From NCBI GenBank assembly GCA_022572335.1, contig JACZWD010000023.1, forward strand, positions 1 through 18,255: 18,255 nucleotides of DNA, in the 5' to 3' direction. The position numbers and the translations under genes were made by a program. Origin of the DNA: Pseudomonadota bacterium (GTDB taxonomy: Bacteria > Pseudomonadota > Alphaproteobacteria > Rhodospirillales > 2-02-FULL-58-16). How positions within the stretch are numbered: the stretch's first letter is position 1; each line of letters opens with the position of its first letter. Shown here piece by piece: positions 9,513-16,222 of the stretch. Under the pieces are notes generated by a model that was given only the letters and a program-made list of their open reading frames with translations, did not search any database and had not been told where the DNA came from.

Positions 9513-10114
9513 CGCAATCCCCGCGACTGGTGTTGGCCTCGGCCAGCAGCGCGCGTGCGCAGGTTCTCGACGGCGCGGGGATTCCCTACCTGCGGGACCC
9601 CGCGTCCATCGACGAGGGCGTCATCAAGGCGGCGTTTCGGGCGAAGGGCGCCACGGCGGCGGCGGCGGCCGAGGCGCTGGCCCGGGCCAAGGCCGAGACG
9701 GTTTCTAAACGGCACCGGGGAGCCCTGGTTGTCGGGGCCGACCAGATTCTCGAGTGCGGGGATGCATGGCTCGGCAAGCCCGCCGACGGGGAGCAGGCGG
9801 CGGCGCACCTGCGGACGCTTCGCGGCCGCACCCACAGCCTGGTCAGCGCGGTGTGCGTGGTGCGGGACGGGGAGCGCACATGGCGCCACGTGGAAACGGC
9901 GCGGCTGACCATGTGGGGCTTCGACGACGCGTTCATCGAGCGCTACCTGGAGCGCGCCGGGCCGGCGGCCCTGGAGTCCCTGGGGGCCTACAGGCTGGAG
10001 GGCCTGGGCATGCAGCTGTTCTCCGATATCCAGGGCGATTTCTTCGCCATCCTCGGGCTGCCGTTGCTTCCCCTGCTCGCGTTCCTGCGCCGCAACGGAT
10101 GGGGGGAGGTGTGA
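9509..10114 (+). CDS. maf: Maf family nucleoside triphosphate pyrophosphatase, 201 aa, CTG start
   Basis: House-cleaning pyrophosphatase that hydrolyses non-canonical or modified nucleotides, resembling the YceF subgroup. The N-terminal LVLASASSARAQVL carries the family SxSxR pattern; VVGADQILEC, LGKPA, LRGRTHSLVSAVCVV and the end GLGMQLFSDIQGDFFAILGLPLLPLL are strong family matches. The frame overlaps ppsR. The best start is CTG at 9509, whose CTGA overlaps the ppsR TGA by 4 bases and which has AAGGAG 8 bases upstream; this gives 201 aa, the usual length. A GTG at 9530 would remove the beginning of the conserved LVLAS strand. Translational coupling to ppsR is likely. After the stop there is a 130-base gap before aroE in which I see no clear element. 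Confidence 0.92.
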   Translation: MTQSPRLVLASASSARAQVLDGAGIPYLRDPASIDEGVIKAAFRAKGATAAAAAEALARAKAETVSKRHRGALVVGADQILECGDAWLGKPADGEQAAAHLRTLRGRTHSLVSAVCVVRDGERTWRHVETARLTMWGFDDAFIERYLERAGPAALESLGAYRLEGLGMQLFSDIQGDFFAILGLPLLPLLAFLRRNGWGEV

Positions 10115-10244
10115 TAGTGACGTGCCGCCCCGGTCCCCCCGATCACGGACAGGGACCCGTTCCCGGTTCGTGGCGCAATGGTCCCCGCCCCTGTAATATG
10201 GCGGCGTTCCCGGTCACGGTCCGGGAGGTGCGTGCGAGGCGGCG

Positions 10245-11105
10245 GTGAACACCACCCTGAGCGGAAAAGCGAAACGGGCCGGGGTAATGGGTTGGCCCAT
10301 CGGCCATTCGCTTTCGCCACGCCTGCATGGGTACTGGTTGCGCCATTACGCCGTCGACGGCGCCTATGTGCCCCTTGCCGTGCGGCGGGAGGACTTCGCC
10401 GAGGCGGTGCGGATGCTGCCGAGCCGCGGCTTTGCCGGCGCCAACGTCACCGTGCCCCACAAGGAGGCGGCCTTGGCCGCCGTCGACGAGGCCGCCGGGG
10501 AAGCACGGCGTATCGGCGCCGTGAACACCATCGTGGTGCGCGCCGACAACAGCCTCATGGGGTGGAACAGCGATGGATTCGGGTTCATGGAGAACCTGAA
10601 GGCCGGCGTGCCGGATTGGAACCCCGGGCTCGGGCCGGCGGTGGTGCTCGGCGCCGGCGGCGCCGCGCGAGCGGTGTGCGCGGCCCTCGTCGACGGTGGC
10701 GTACCCGAGCTGCGCCTGGTCAACCGCACGGCATCGCGGGCCGAGGCCCTGGCTGCCGACATCGGGGGCCCGATCGAGGTCGTTTCGTGGGCGGAACGGG
10801 AATCCGCCCTCGACGGCGCCCGGCTGCTGACCAATACGACGAGCCTGGGGATGGCCGGGAACCCGCCCCTGGACTTGGCGCTCGAACGCCTGCCGCCGGC
10901 GGCGGCCGTGACCGACATCGTCTATGCCCCCCTTAGGACGCCCCTTCTCGTGGCCGCCGCGGCGCGCGGCAACCCGACGGTGGACGGCCTCGGCATGTTG
11001 CTTCACCAGGCCCGTCCGGGCTTCGCCGCCTGGTTCGGCGTGGAGCCCGAGGTGACGGACGAGCTGCGTGCGTTCGTCCTGCCCGGGATGGAGGACCAGG
11101 ATTAA
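10245..11105 (+). CDS. aroE: Shikimate dehydrogenase (NADP+), 286 aa
   Basis: Reduces 3-dehydroshikimate to shikimate in the aromatic amino acid pathway. GWPIGHSLSPRLHGYW (16-31) binds shikimate; NVTVPHKEAA contains the catalytic Lys73, and GWNSDGFGF contains the paired Asp110. The NADP site has GAGGAAR (136-142) and NRT (160-162), with VYAPLRTPLL and DGLGMLLHQ near the end. Length is slightly above E. coli AroE (272 aa). The start is GTG at 10245, with GAGG 5 bases upstream. It ends 3 bases before coaE, so the two are surely co-transcribed. It follows maf by 130 bases in the conserved alphaproteobacterial order. Confidence 0.97.
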   Translation: MNTTLSGKAKRAGVMGWPIGHSLSPRLHGYWLRHYAVDGAYVPLAVRREDFAEAVRMLPSRGFAGANVTVPHKEAALAAVDEAAGEARRIGAVNTIVVRADNSLMGWNSDGFGFMENLKAGVPDWNPGLGPAVVLGAGGAARAVCAALVDGGVPELRLVNRTASRAEALAADIGGPIEVVSWAERESALDGARLLTNTTSLGMAGNPPLDLALERLPPAAAVTDIVYAPLRTPLLVAAAARGNPTVDGLGMLLHQARPGFAAWFGVEPEVTDELRAFVLPGMEDQD

Positions 11106-11108
11106 CCC

Positions 11109-11777
11109 ATGGTCATTCTGGGTCTGACCGGGTCCATCGGCATGGGCAAGACCGTCGCCGCCGGAATGTTCCGCCGCCTGGGAATACCGGTGCACGACGC
11201 CGACCGGGCCGTCCATGGGCTGCTGGCGAAGGATGGCGCGGCGGTGGCGGCGGTGGCGGCGGCGTTTCCCGGCGCGGTGCGGGACGGGCGCGTCGACCGC
11301 GCCGCCCTGGCCGGGAAAGTGTTCGGCGACGACGAGGCCCTTTCGCGCCTCGAAGCCATTATCCATCCCCTGGTGCGCCAGTGCGAGCGGGCGTTCCTGC
11401 GCACCGCCGCGGCCCAGGGACGGCGCCTTGTGGTTCTCGCCGTGCCGCTGCTGTTCGAGACCGGAGGCGAGAGACGCTGCGACGGGGTGGTGGTGGTCTC
11501 CGCCGCCCGGCTCATTCAGGAGGCGAGGGTCCTCAAGCGTCCCGGCATGACCCGCGGGCGGCTCGAATTCGTCCTCTCGCACCAGATGTGCGACGCCAAG
11601 AAATGCCGGCGCGCCGAGTTCGTGGTCAGCACCGGGCTCGGGCACGGGTTCAGCTTGCGCGCCATCCGGAAGATCGTCAAAGTGGCACGGCGGTGGCGCG
11701 GCGCCAAATGGCCGCCACTAGGCTTCCAGCCTCGGGCCCGCCCGCCCGGGCGGAACCGCGGCCGCCGGCGGTCCTGA
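11109..11777 (+). CDS. coaE: Dephospho-CoA kinase, 222 aa
   Basis: Phosphorylates the 3'-hydroxyl of dephospho-CoA, the last step of coenzyme A synthesis. The P-loop GLTGSIGMGKT (5-15) is followed by the substrate DAD motif (VHDADRAVH), HPLVR, VPLLFETGG and VLKRPGMT. The usual lid/C-terminal sequence is recognisable as SHQMCDAKKCRRAEFVVSTG. The last 25 or so residues are rich in Arg, Pro and Gly and look like a poorly conserved tail. AGGA about 9 bases before the ATG overlaps the end of aroE. It is the fourth gene of the ppsR-to-dnaQ run. Confidence 0.95.
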   Translation: MVILGLTGSIGMGKTVAAGMFRRLGIPVHDADRAVHGLLAKDGAAVAAVAAAFPGAVRDGRVDRAALAGKVFGDDEALSRLEAIIHPLVRQCERAFLRTAAAQGRRLVVLAVPLLFETGGERRCDGVVVVSAARLIQEARVLKRPGMTRGRLEFVLSHQMCDAKKCRRAEFVVSTGLGHGFSLRAIRKIVKVARRWRGAKWPPLGFQPRARPPGRNRGRRRS

Positions 11778-11811
11778 GCCGCCGGGTTACGCCGAGATAA
11801 GGAGCGTGCGG

Positions 11812-12477
11812 TTGCGCGAAGTCGTTCTCGACACGGAAACGACGGGACTCAATCCCGGCGCCGGCCACCGGATCGTCGACATCGGGTGCGTCGAACTGGT
11901 CAATCACGTGGCCACCGGCCTGACCTTTCAGCGCTACGTGAATCCGGAGAGGGACATGCCGGAGGACGCCTTCGCTGTACATGGGCTGTCGGCGGAATTC
12001 CTGGCCGGACATCCGGTGTTTGCCGGCGTGATCGATGATTTGCTGGAATTCCTCGGGGATTCGCCGCTGGTCATGCACAACGCCGGTTTCGATCTGGCGT
12101 TCCTCAACGCCGAACTGGCGGCCGTGGACCGGCCGCCCCTTCCCCCGGAGCGGGCCATCGACACCGTGCAACTGGCGCGGCGGAAGTTCCCGGGCGCCCA
12201 GGCCAGCCTTGATGCGTTGTGCCGCCGTTTCCAGATCGATCTCAGCGACCGCAGCCTGCACGGGGCCCTCAAGGACGCGCGGTTGCTGGCGGATGTCTAC
12301 CTGGAGCTGATCGGCGGCCGCCAGCCCGGTCTGGTTCTGGCCACCGCCGGCGACGGGACCGCCGGGACCGCCGAGCGGCCGGAACGCCCGCCCCGGCCGC
12401 ACGCGCCGACGGCGGAGGAGGCCGCGGCCCATACCCGGTTCCTCGCCGATCTGGATACGCCCGTCTGGCACGCTTGA
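11812..12477 (+). CDS. dnaQ: DNA polymerase III epsilon subunit, 221 aa, TTG start
   Basis: The 3'-5' proofreading exonuclease of the replicative polymerase. Exo I is LDTETTG (Asp7 and Glu9), Exo II is HNAGFDLAFLN (Asp94), and Exo III is HGALKDARLLADVY (His150, Asp155), a DEDDh active site. The last 50 residues are Ala/Pro-rich and presumably carry the polymerase-binding tail. A GTG at 11806 is in frame but only 1 base from the ribosome site; AAGGAG at 11799-11804 is 7 bases from the TTG at 11812, giving MREVVLDTETTGL, which matches the family start. It ends 18 bases from the stop of the convergent secB. Placement at the end of the aroE-coaE run is typical of Alphaproteobacteria. Confidence 0.96.
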   Translation: MREVVLDTETTGLNPGAGHRIVDIGCVELVNHVATGLTFQRYVNPERDMPEDAFAVHGLSAEFLAGHPVFAGVIDDLLEFLGDSPLVMHNAGFDLAFLNAELAAVDRPPLPPERAIDTVQLARRKFPGAQASLDALCRRFQIDLSDRSLHGALKDARLLADVYLELIGGRQPGLVLATAGDGTAGTAERPERPPRPHAPTAEEAAAHTRFLADLDTPVWHA

Positions 12478-12482
12478 GGGCG

Positions 12483-12497
12483 GACGGCACGGCCGTC
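12483..12497. terminator. Hairpin between convergent dnaQ and secB
   Basis: GACGGC and GCCGTC flank a 3-base loop and fill the gap between the two stop codons, overlapping the secB stop. A stem here could end or protect both transcripts. There is no T-run, so it would not be a classical intrinsic terminator. Confidence 0.35.
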
Positions 12498-13251
12498 AGC
12501 TGGCCGGGGACGGGCCTCCGCCACCGGCCCCGGGCGTGACGGCTCCCGCCTGGGGTGCGCCGCCGCCGGCCTTTCCGGCCATCTCCAGCTGCTTATGATA
12601 CATGGTGACGAAATCCACCGGCCCCAACAGGACCGGCGGGAAGCCGCCCTCGCGCGAGATTTCGGCCAGGATACTTCGGGCAAAGGGGAACAGCAGGCGC
12701 GGACATTCGACAAGGAGGACGGCCTGCAGTTGTTCGCGCGGGACCCGGATGTTGAAATTCCCCGCGTAGACGAGCTCCATGATAAAGGCCACCTTCTGTT
12801 CCACCCGGCATTCGGCCCTCATGTTCAGGACCACCTCGTAGGTGGTATCCTTGAGGGGGACCGCCTGGACGTCGATGTTGATGGTAATATCGGGCTTGGT
12901 GGTCTGCATGCGCTGGAAGATCTCCGGGGCGGCCGGCGCCTCGAAGGACAGGTCCTTGATGTACTGGGCGTTGACGACAAGGGGCTGGTCCGCGGGTTTT
13001 GCCGCGCGGATGGGCTGAATGGCGCCGGCGGGCTGAGCCGGGCGAACGGGTTGGGCGCCGGATTCGGGTGGCTTCGCGGACCGGGGCGCATCGGCGGTCT
13101 CGGGCGCACTTCGGACCGCGGAGTCGACGGCGCCGGAGTCGACGGCCGGGCCTTTGGCCGCCCGGGACTTGGCGGCCGCGGGCTTGACGGCGGGGGCGGC
13201 CTTGGCCTTGGCTCCGGCCTTCGTCTTTTGTTTCTTTGGTGTGCGGGTCAT
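12496..13251 (-). CDS. secB: Protein-export chaperone SecB with long N-terminal extension, 251 aa
   Basis: Tetrameric cytosolic chaperone that keeps preproteins unfolded and hands them to SecA. The SecB fold starts at about residue 90 (QPLVVNAQYIKDLSFE) and continues with INIDVQAVPL, YEVVLNMRAEC, AFIMELVYAGNF, LLVECPRLLFPFAR and GGFPPVLLGPVDF, all family-typical. Canonical SecB has about 155-165 residues; here about 88 Ala-, Pro- and Lys-rich residues precede the fold and a Gly-rich tail follows. I see no in-frame ATG, GTG or TTG between 13251 and the fold, so the extension is not a start-site error. The ATG at 13251 has AGGG about 9 bases upstream; an earlier ATG at 13290 has no ribosome site. 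It lies downstream of fxsA on the same strand. Confidence 0.93.
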   Translation of the reverse strand: MTRTPKKQKTKAGAKAKAAPAVKPAAAKSRAAKGPAVDSGAVDSAVRSAPETADAPRSAKPPESGAQPVRPAQPAGAIQPIRAAKPADQPLVVNAQYIKDLSFEAPAAPEIFQRMQTTKPDITINIDVQAVPLKDTTYEVVLNMRAECRVEQKVAFIMELVYAGNFNIRVPREQLQAVLLVECPRLLFPFARSILAEISREGGFPPVLLGPVDFVTMYHKQLEMAGKAGGGAPQAGAVTPGAGGGGPSPAS

Positions 13252-13296
13252 GATCCGGTTCCCTTTGGTGGGGTGGTCTGTGGCTACCATGGATCG

Positions 13297-13314
13297 GGCG
13301 GTCGAACAACCGCC
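13297..13314. other. Hairpin in the secB leader
   Basis: GGCGGT and ACCGCC flank a CGAACA loop in the 84-base gap between the fxsA stop and the secB start. Without a T-run its role is unclear; it could limit read-through from fxsA or be chance. Confidence 0.25.
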
Positions 13315-13335
13315 TCCGGCACGGCCGACGTTATC

Positions 13336-13860
13336 TCAACGCGGCCCAATGGCCGGCGGCGGTTGGTCCGTGTCGTCGCCCTTGTTCCCGGCGGCGTTTT
13401 CCGGCGGAACCTCGTGATATTCGCCGTCGATGACGGTACCGCCGCCGCCGCCGCCACCCGAGGCGAACGGTCCCTGATTTTCGGTCCACGCGTCGAGCCG
13501 TCCCGATGCCACCATGTAGCGGCCAAAGGCCCGGCGCAGAGCCACGCGCACGGCCGGCACGAACAGCAAAAGTCCGGCCGCGTCGGTAACGAACCCGGGT
13601 GTGAGCAGCAAGGCGCCGGCCACCAGCAGGCACAGGCCATCGAAAACCTCGGCCATGGGAAACCGGTTCGCCTCCAGGCTTTCGCGCACCCGTTGCAGGG
13701 TCGCCAGGCCCTGCTGGCGCAGCAGCGCCGTGCCCGCCATGGCGGTCAGGATGATCGTGGCCAGGGTGGGCCAAAGCCCGAGGCGCCCGCCGACCTCGAT
13801 GAAGACGGCGATCTCGACGATCGGCACCCCGATCATCGCCAAAAGAAGTACAAGACCCAT
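13336..13860 (-). CDS. fxsA: FxsA family membrane protein, 174 aa
   Basis: Inner-membrane protein named for the E. coli gene that, when overproduced, relieves F-plasmid exclusion of phage T7; its normal role is unknown. Family features are the N-terminal hydrophobic GVPIVEIAVFIEVGGRLG, the conserved LRQQGLATLQRVRESLEAN in part (RQQGLATLQRVRESL), and LLLTPGFVTDAAGLLLFVP. About four hydrophobic segments are seen (near 2-22, 28-48, 73-92, 94-110). The C-terminal 60 residues are polar, with a run of seven glycines, and are probably disordered and cytoplasmic. It is 84 bases upstream of secB on the same strand and diverges from the Tim44-like gene across 169 bases, in which a minus-strand TTGACA (13965-13970) lacks a matching -10. 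Confidence 0.92.
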   Translation of the reverse strand: MGLVLLLAMIGVPIVEIAVFIEVGGRLGLWPTLATIILTAMAGTALLRQQGLATLQRVRESLEANRFPMAEVFDGLCLLVAGALLLTPGFVTDAAGLLLFVPAVRVALRRAFGRYMVASGRLDAWTENQGPFASGGGGGGGTVIDGEYHEVPPENAAGNKGDDTDQPPPAIGPR

Positions 13861-14029
13861 CCTTGCCTGCCGCCCGATAACCGCCTATCTAAAGCCTGTG
13901 GCGGCGGTGCTTCGGTATCCACGGGATAGTCGACTGGACCACGGCGCACCGAGCCGTTAACCTGTGTCAAGGTATTTACCTCAGGGGCACCCGGCGGTCC
14001 AGCCGCGTTGGTTCCCCGGGTCATGAGCC

Positions 14030-14755
14030 ATGAGCGAAGGCCTCCCGTTCTTCGATATCATCCTGTTCGCGATGATCGCGGCGTTCCTTGTGCTGCGCCT
14101 GAGGAGCGTGCTGGGCCGCCGTGACGGCCACAAGGGCGGACAGCGCGGTCCCTTTGCCCGTTCTATCCCCGAAGAACAGGCGGACGAAAAGGTCGTGCAT
14201 CTTCCCAGCGCCCGCGATGCCGATGCCGATACGGAGGCCGATACGGAAGCCGATACGGAAGCCGATACGGAAGCCGAAACGGTGGGAGACGATGCCGAAG
14301 GCGACCTTGCCGCGGGGTTCAGGGAAATCAAGTCGGCGGATCGCGGGTTCGAGCCGGCCGAGATCCTGTCGGGCGCCCGTATCGCGTTCGAACTGGTTCT
14401 CAGTGCCTACGCATCGGGGGACACCGAAGCCCTGAAGCCCCTGCTCAGCGCCGAGGTGCTGGACAACTTCTCCCAGCCCATCAGGGAGCGCGAAGCGGCC
14501 GGGGAAACCATGGAGCACACCCTGATCGGCATAAAAAGCGCCGACATCGTGGAGGCATTCCTGGATGGCGGCATGGCCCATGTCACCGTCAAGTTCGTCA
14601 CCGATCAGGCCAACGTAACCCGCGACGCACACGGCGAAGTGGTCGACGGCGATCCCAGTGCCGTCACCGAAGTCACCGATTTCTGGACCTTTGCCCGGGA
14701 TACCGGGTCCCGTGATCCCAACTGGACGCTGGTCGCCACCCGCAGTCTTGACTGA
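14030..14755 (+). CDS. Tim44/TimA-domain membrane-anchored protein, 241 aa
   Basis: Bacterial homologue of the mitochondrial Tim44 C-terminal domain, thought to act as a membrane-associated adaptor. The N-terminus LPFFDIILFAMIAAFLVLRL is a single membrane anchor (about 5-24), followed by LRSVLGRR. Residues 30-90 are polar and acidic, with a run of ADTE repeats at 64-81. The Tim44 domain (about 95-241) shows FLSGARIAFE-type sequence (ILSGARIAFELVLSAYASGD), LKPLLSAEVLDNF, and the ending VTDFWTFARD, NWTLVATRSLD. The ATG at 14030 is the first in frame after an in-frame stop at 14024; its ribosome site is weak. In many Alphaproteobacteria this gene sits between secB/fxsA and mltA, as here, and its end overlaps mltA. 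Confidence 0.92.
   Translation: MSEGLPFFDIILFAMIAAFLVLRLRSVLGRRDGHKGGQRGPFARSIPEEQADEKVVHLPSARDADADTEADTEADTEADTEAETVGDDAEGDLAAGFREIKSADRGFEPAEILSGARIAFELVLSAYASGDTEALKPLLSAEVLDNFSQPIREREAAGETMEHTLIGIKSADIVEAFLDGGMAHVTVKFVTDQANVTRDAHGEVVDGDPSAVTEVTDFWTFARDTGSRDPNWTLVATRSLD
14225..14272 (+). repeat. In-frame 12-bp tandem repeat, four copies
   Basis: Unit GCCGATACGGAA is repeated at 14225, 14237, 14249 and 14261; the first copy has one change at its last base, and a degenerate fifth copy (GCCGAAACGG) follows. Each unit encodes ADTE, so copy-number change would keep the frame of the Tim44-like protein. Confidence 0.9.
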
Positions 14756-15980
14756 ATCCCGCCTCGAGACCCGGACACGTCGTCCCCGGATATCGAGCAT
14801 CAAGCCGTCCCTGCGGCTGTTTGCGGCGGCGCTGGTCGCGGGTCTTGCCGCGTGTACGCCGGCGGAGCCTCCACCGCCGCCGGCGGCCAAGCTGACCCTC
14901 ACGCGCACGTCATTCGACCGGCTTCCCGGCTGGCGCGAGGACACCCACGGCGCCGCCCTTCCGGCGCTCGGCCGTTCCTGTGCCCGCCTCAGGGATCTGC
15001 CCGCCGAACGGCCCCTCGGAGCCGGGGGCACCGGGGGCACCGTCGGCCACTGGCGCGCCATCTGCGCCGCCCTGGCCCGGGTCGCCGGGGGCGACGACGC
15101 GGCGGCCCGCCGTTTCTTCGAGGCTTGGTTCGTTCCTTATCTGGCCGCCGACAACGGCGACGCCGAAGGCCTGTTCACCGGGTACTATGAGGCACAACTG
15201 CGGGGCGCATGGCACGCCGGCGGGCGCTACCGCGTGCCCATCTACACCCGCCCCCCCGACCTCATCACCGCCGACCTGGGACGATTCCGCCCTGAATGGC
15301 GGGGACAAACCGTTGCCGGGCGGGTGGTCGACGGCCGGCTGGTTCCCTTTCAGACGCGGGCCGAGATCGAGAGCGGCGCCCTGGCCGGGCGCGGCCTGGA
15401 GCTCCTCTGGGTGGACAGTCCGGTGGACGCCTTTTTCCTGCACATACAGGGGTCCGGGCGGGTCGTCATGGCGGACGGACGGGTCGTGCGCCTGGGATAC
15501 GCCGGGCGCAACGGACACGCCTACGTGGCCATCGGGCGCGACCTGGTCGCCCGGGGCGAGATCCCGGCGGAGGCGCTGACCATGCAATCCATCCGCGCCT
15601 GGCTGCATGCGAATCCGGGCGCGGGGGCGGACCTCATGGCGCGCAATCCCTCGTACATTTTCTTCCGCGCCATGGACGGCGACGGCCCCATCGGCGCCCA
15701 GGGCGCGGTGCTCACGCCGGGGCGCAGCCTTGCCGTGGACCGCCGCTTCGTGCCGTTGAGCGTGCCGGTGTGGCTGGACACCACCGACCCGCTGAACCCC
15801 GCCGCGCCGCTACGCCGCCTGGTCGTCGCCCAGGACACCGGAAGCGCCGTCGAGGGCCCGGTGCGGGGAGACCTGTTCTGGGGACATGGCGCCGCCGCCG
15901 CCGCGCGGGCCGGCCGGATGAAGCAGAGGGGCCGCTATTACCTGCTGTTGCCGAAGGCCGCCAGCCCGGATATTTCATGA
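14748..15980 (+). CDS. mltA: Membrane-bound lytic murein transglycosylase A, lipoprotein, 410 aa
   Basis: Cleaves the MurNAc-GlcNAc bond of peptidoglycan with 1,6-anhydro formation, anchored in the outer membrane by lipid. A basic N-region and hydrophobic core (LRLFAAALVAGLAAC) end in lipobox LAAC, with Cys36 as the lipidation site. The MltA barrel region includes GLFTGYYEAQLRGA and FFLHIQGSGRV; the 3D domain has GAQGAVLTPGRSLAVD, FVPLSVPVW, VVAQDTGSAVEGPVRGDLFWG with catalytic Asp near 363. The start is uncertain: TTG at 14748 overlaps the Tim44-like gene by 8 bases and gives a sensible signal peptide, while an ATG at 14658 would add 30 residues inside that gene. No clear ribosome site is seen, consistent with translational coupling. 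Confidence 0.93.
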   Translation: MTESRLETRTRRPRISSIKPSLRLFAAALVAGLAACTPAEPPPPPAAKLTLTRTSFDRLPGWREDTHGAALPALGRSCARLRDLPAERPLGAGGTGGTVGHWRAICAALARVAGGDDAAARRFFEAWFVPYLAADNGDAEGLFTGYYEAQLRGAWHAGGRYRVPIYTRPPDLITADLGRFRPEWRGQTVAGRVVDGRLVPFQTRAEIESGALAGRGLELLWVDSPVDAFFLHIQGSGRVVMADGRVVRLGYAGRNGHAYVAIGRDLVARGEIPAEALTMQSIRAWLHANPGAGADLMARNPSYIFFRAMDGDGPIGAQGAVLTPGRSLAVDRRFVPLSVPVWLDTTDPLNPAAPLRRLVVAQDTGSAVEGPVRGDLFWGHGAAAAARAGRMKQRGRYYLLLPKAASPDIS

Positions 15981-15987
15981 AGCGACC

Positions 15988-16002
15988 GGGGCACATTGCC
16001 CC
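15988..16002 (+). terminator. Weak hairpin after mltA
   Basis: GGGGC and GCCCC flank a 5-base loop, 8 bases after the mltA stop. It is followed by TTCGTGG, not a T-run, so terminator function is uncertain. Confidence 0.25.
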
Positions 16003-16059
16003 TTCGTGGTAACCGGCGCCGTCCGTCGAATGGCAACCGCCGGCGTTCCGTCGTGCGGA

Positions 16060-16200
16060 TCGTCGGATCGGGCCTGCCCCCCCTTCGGCCGGCTCGGGGT
16101 GAGGCCCCCATGCCGAGCCGGGCGACGGTGGAGGGCCGCGCACCGCGTACCCCGGCATTTGCGCAAGCAGGCACCGACCGCCGTCCCTTGCCTTGGGCCG
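16060..16200. repeat. REP-like interspersed intergenic element with 9-bp dyad
   Basis: CCGGCTCGG at 16089-16097 and CCGAGCCGG at 16113-16121 are exact inverted copies with a 15-base loop. The surrounding sequence (CCCTTCGGCCGGCTCGGGGT on the plus strand) resembles the intergenic repeat common in proteobacteria that reads CCTCACCCTGAGCC on the other strand. A second segment, CCCCGGCATTTGCGCAAGCA, looks like another such module. The family is recognised from memory, and only one copy lies in this window, so repetition cannot be shown here. It occupies most of the 242-base gap between mltA and lutA. Confidence 0.5.
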
Positions 16201-16222
16201 CCGAAACCCCCATTCTTCGGCC

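Noticed and set aside
11359..11370. DnaA-box-like TTATCCATC inside coaE
   Set aside because: Mismatched in the conserved 3' part and lies in a conserved coding segment (IIHPLV).
13911..13925. Possible DnaA box near 13914 (GTATCCACG)
   Set aside because: Two mismatches to TTATCCACA, including the important last base; isolated in the fxsA/Tim44 gap.
12595..13929. Plus-strand open frame of 444 codons opposite secB and fxsA
   Set aside because: Gly-rich shadow; the opposite strand encodes recognisable SecB and FxsA.
13965..13970. Minus-strand TTGACA as a -35 for fxsA
   Set aside because: No AT-rich -10 is found 16-18 bases downstream; that stretch is GC-rich.
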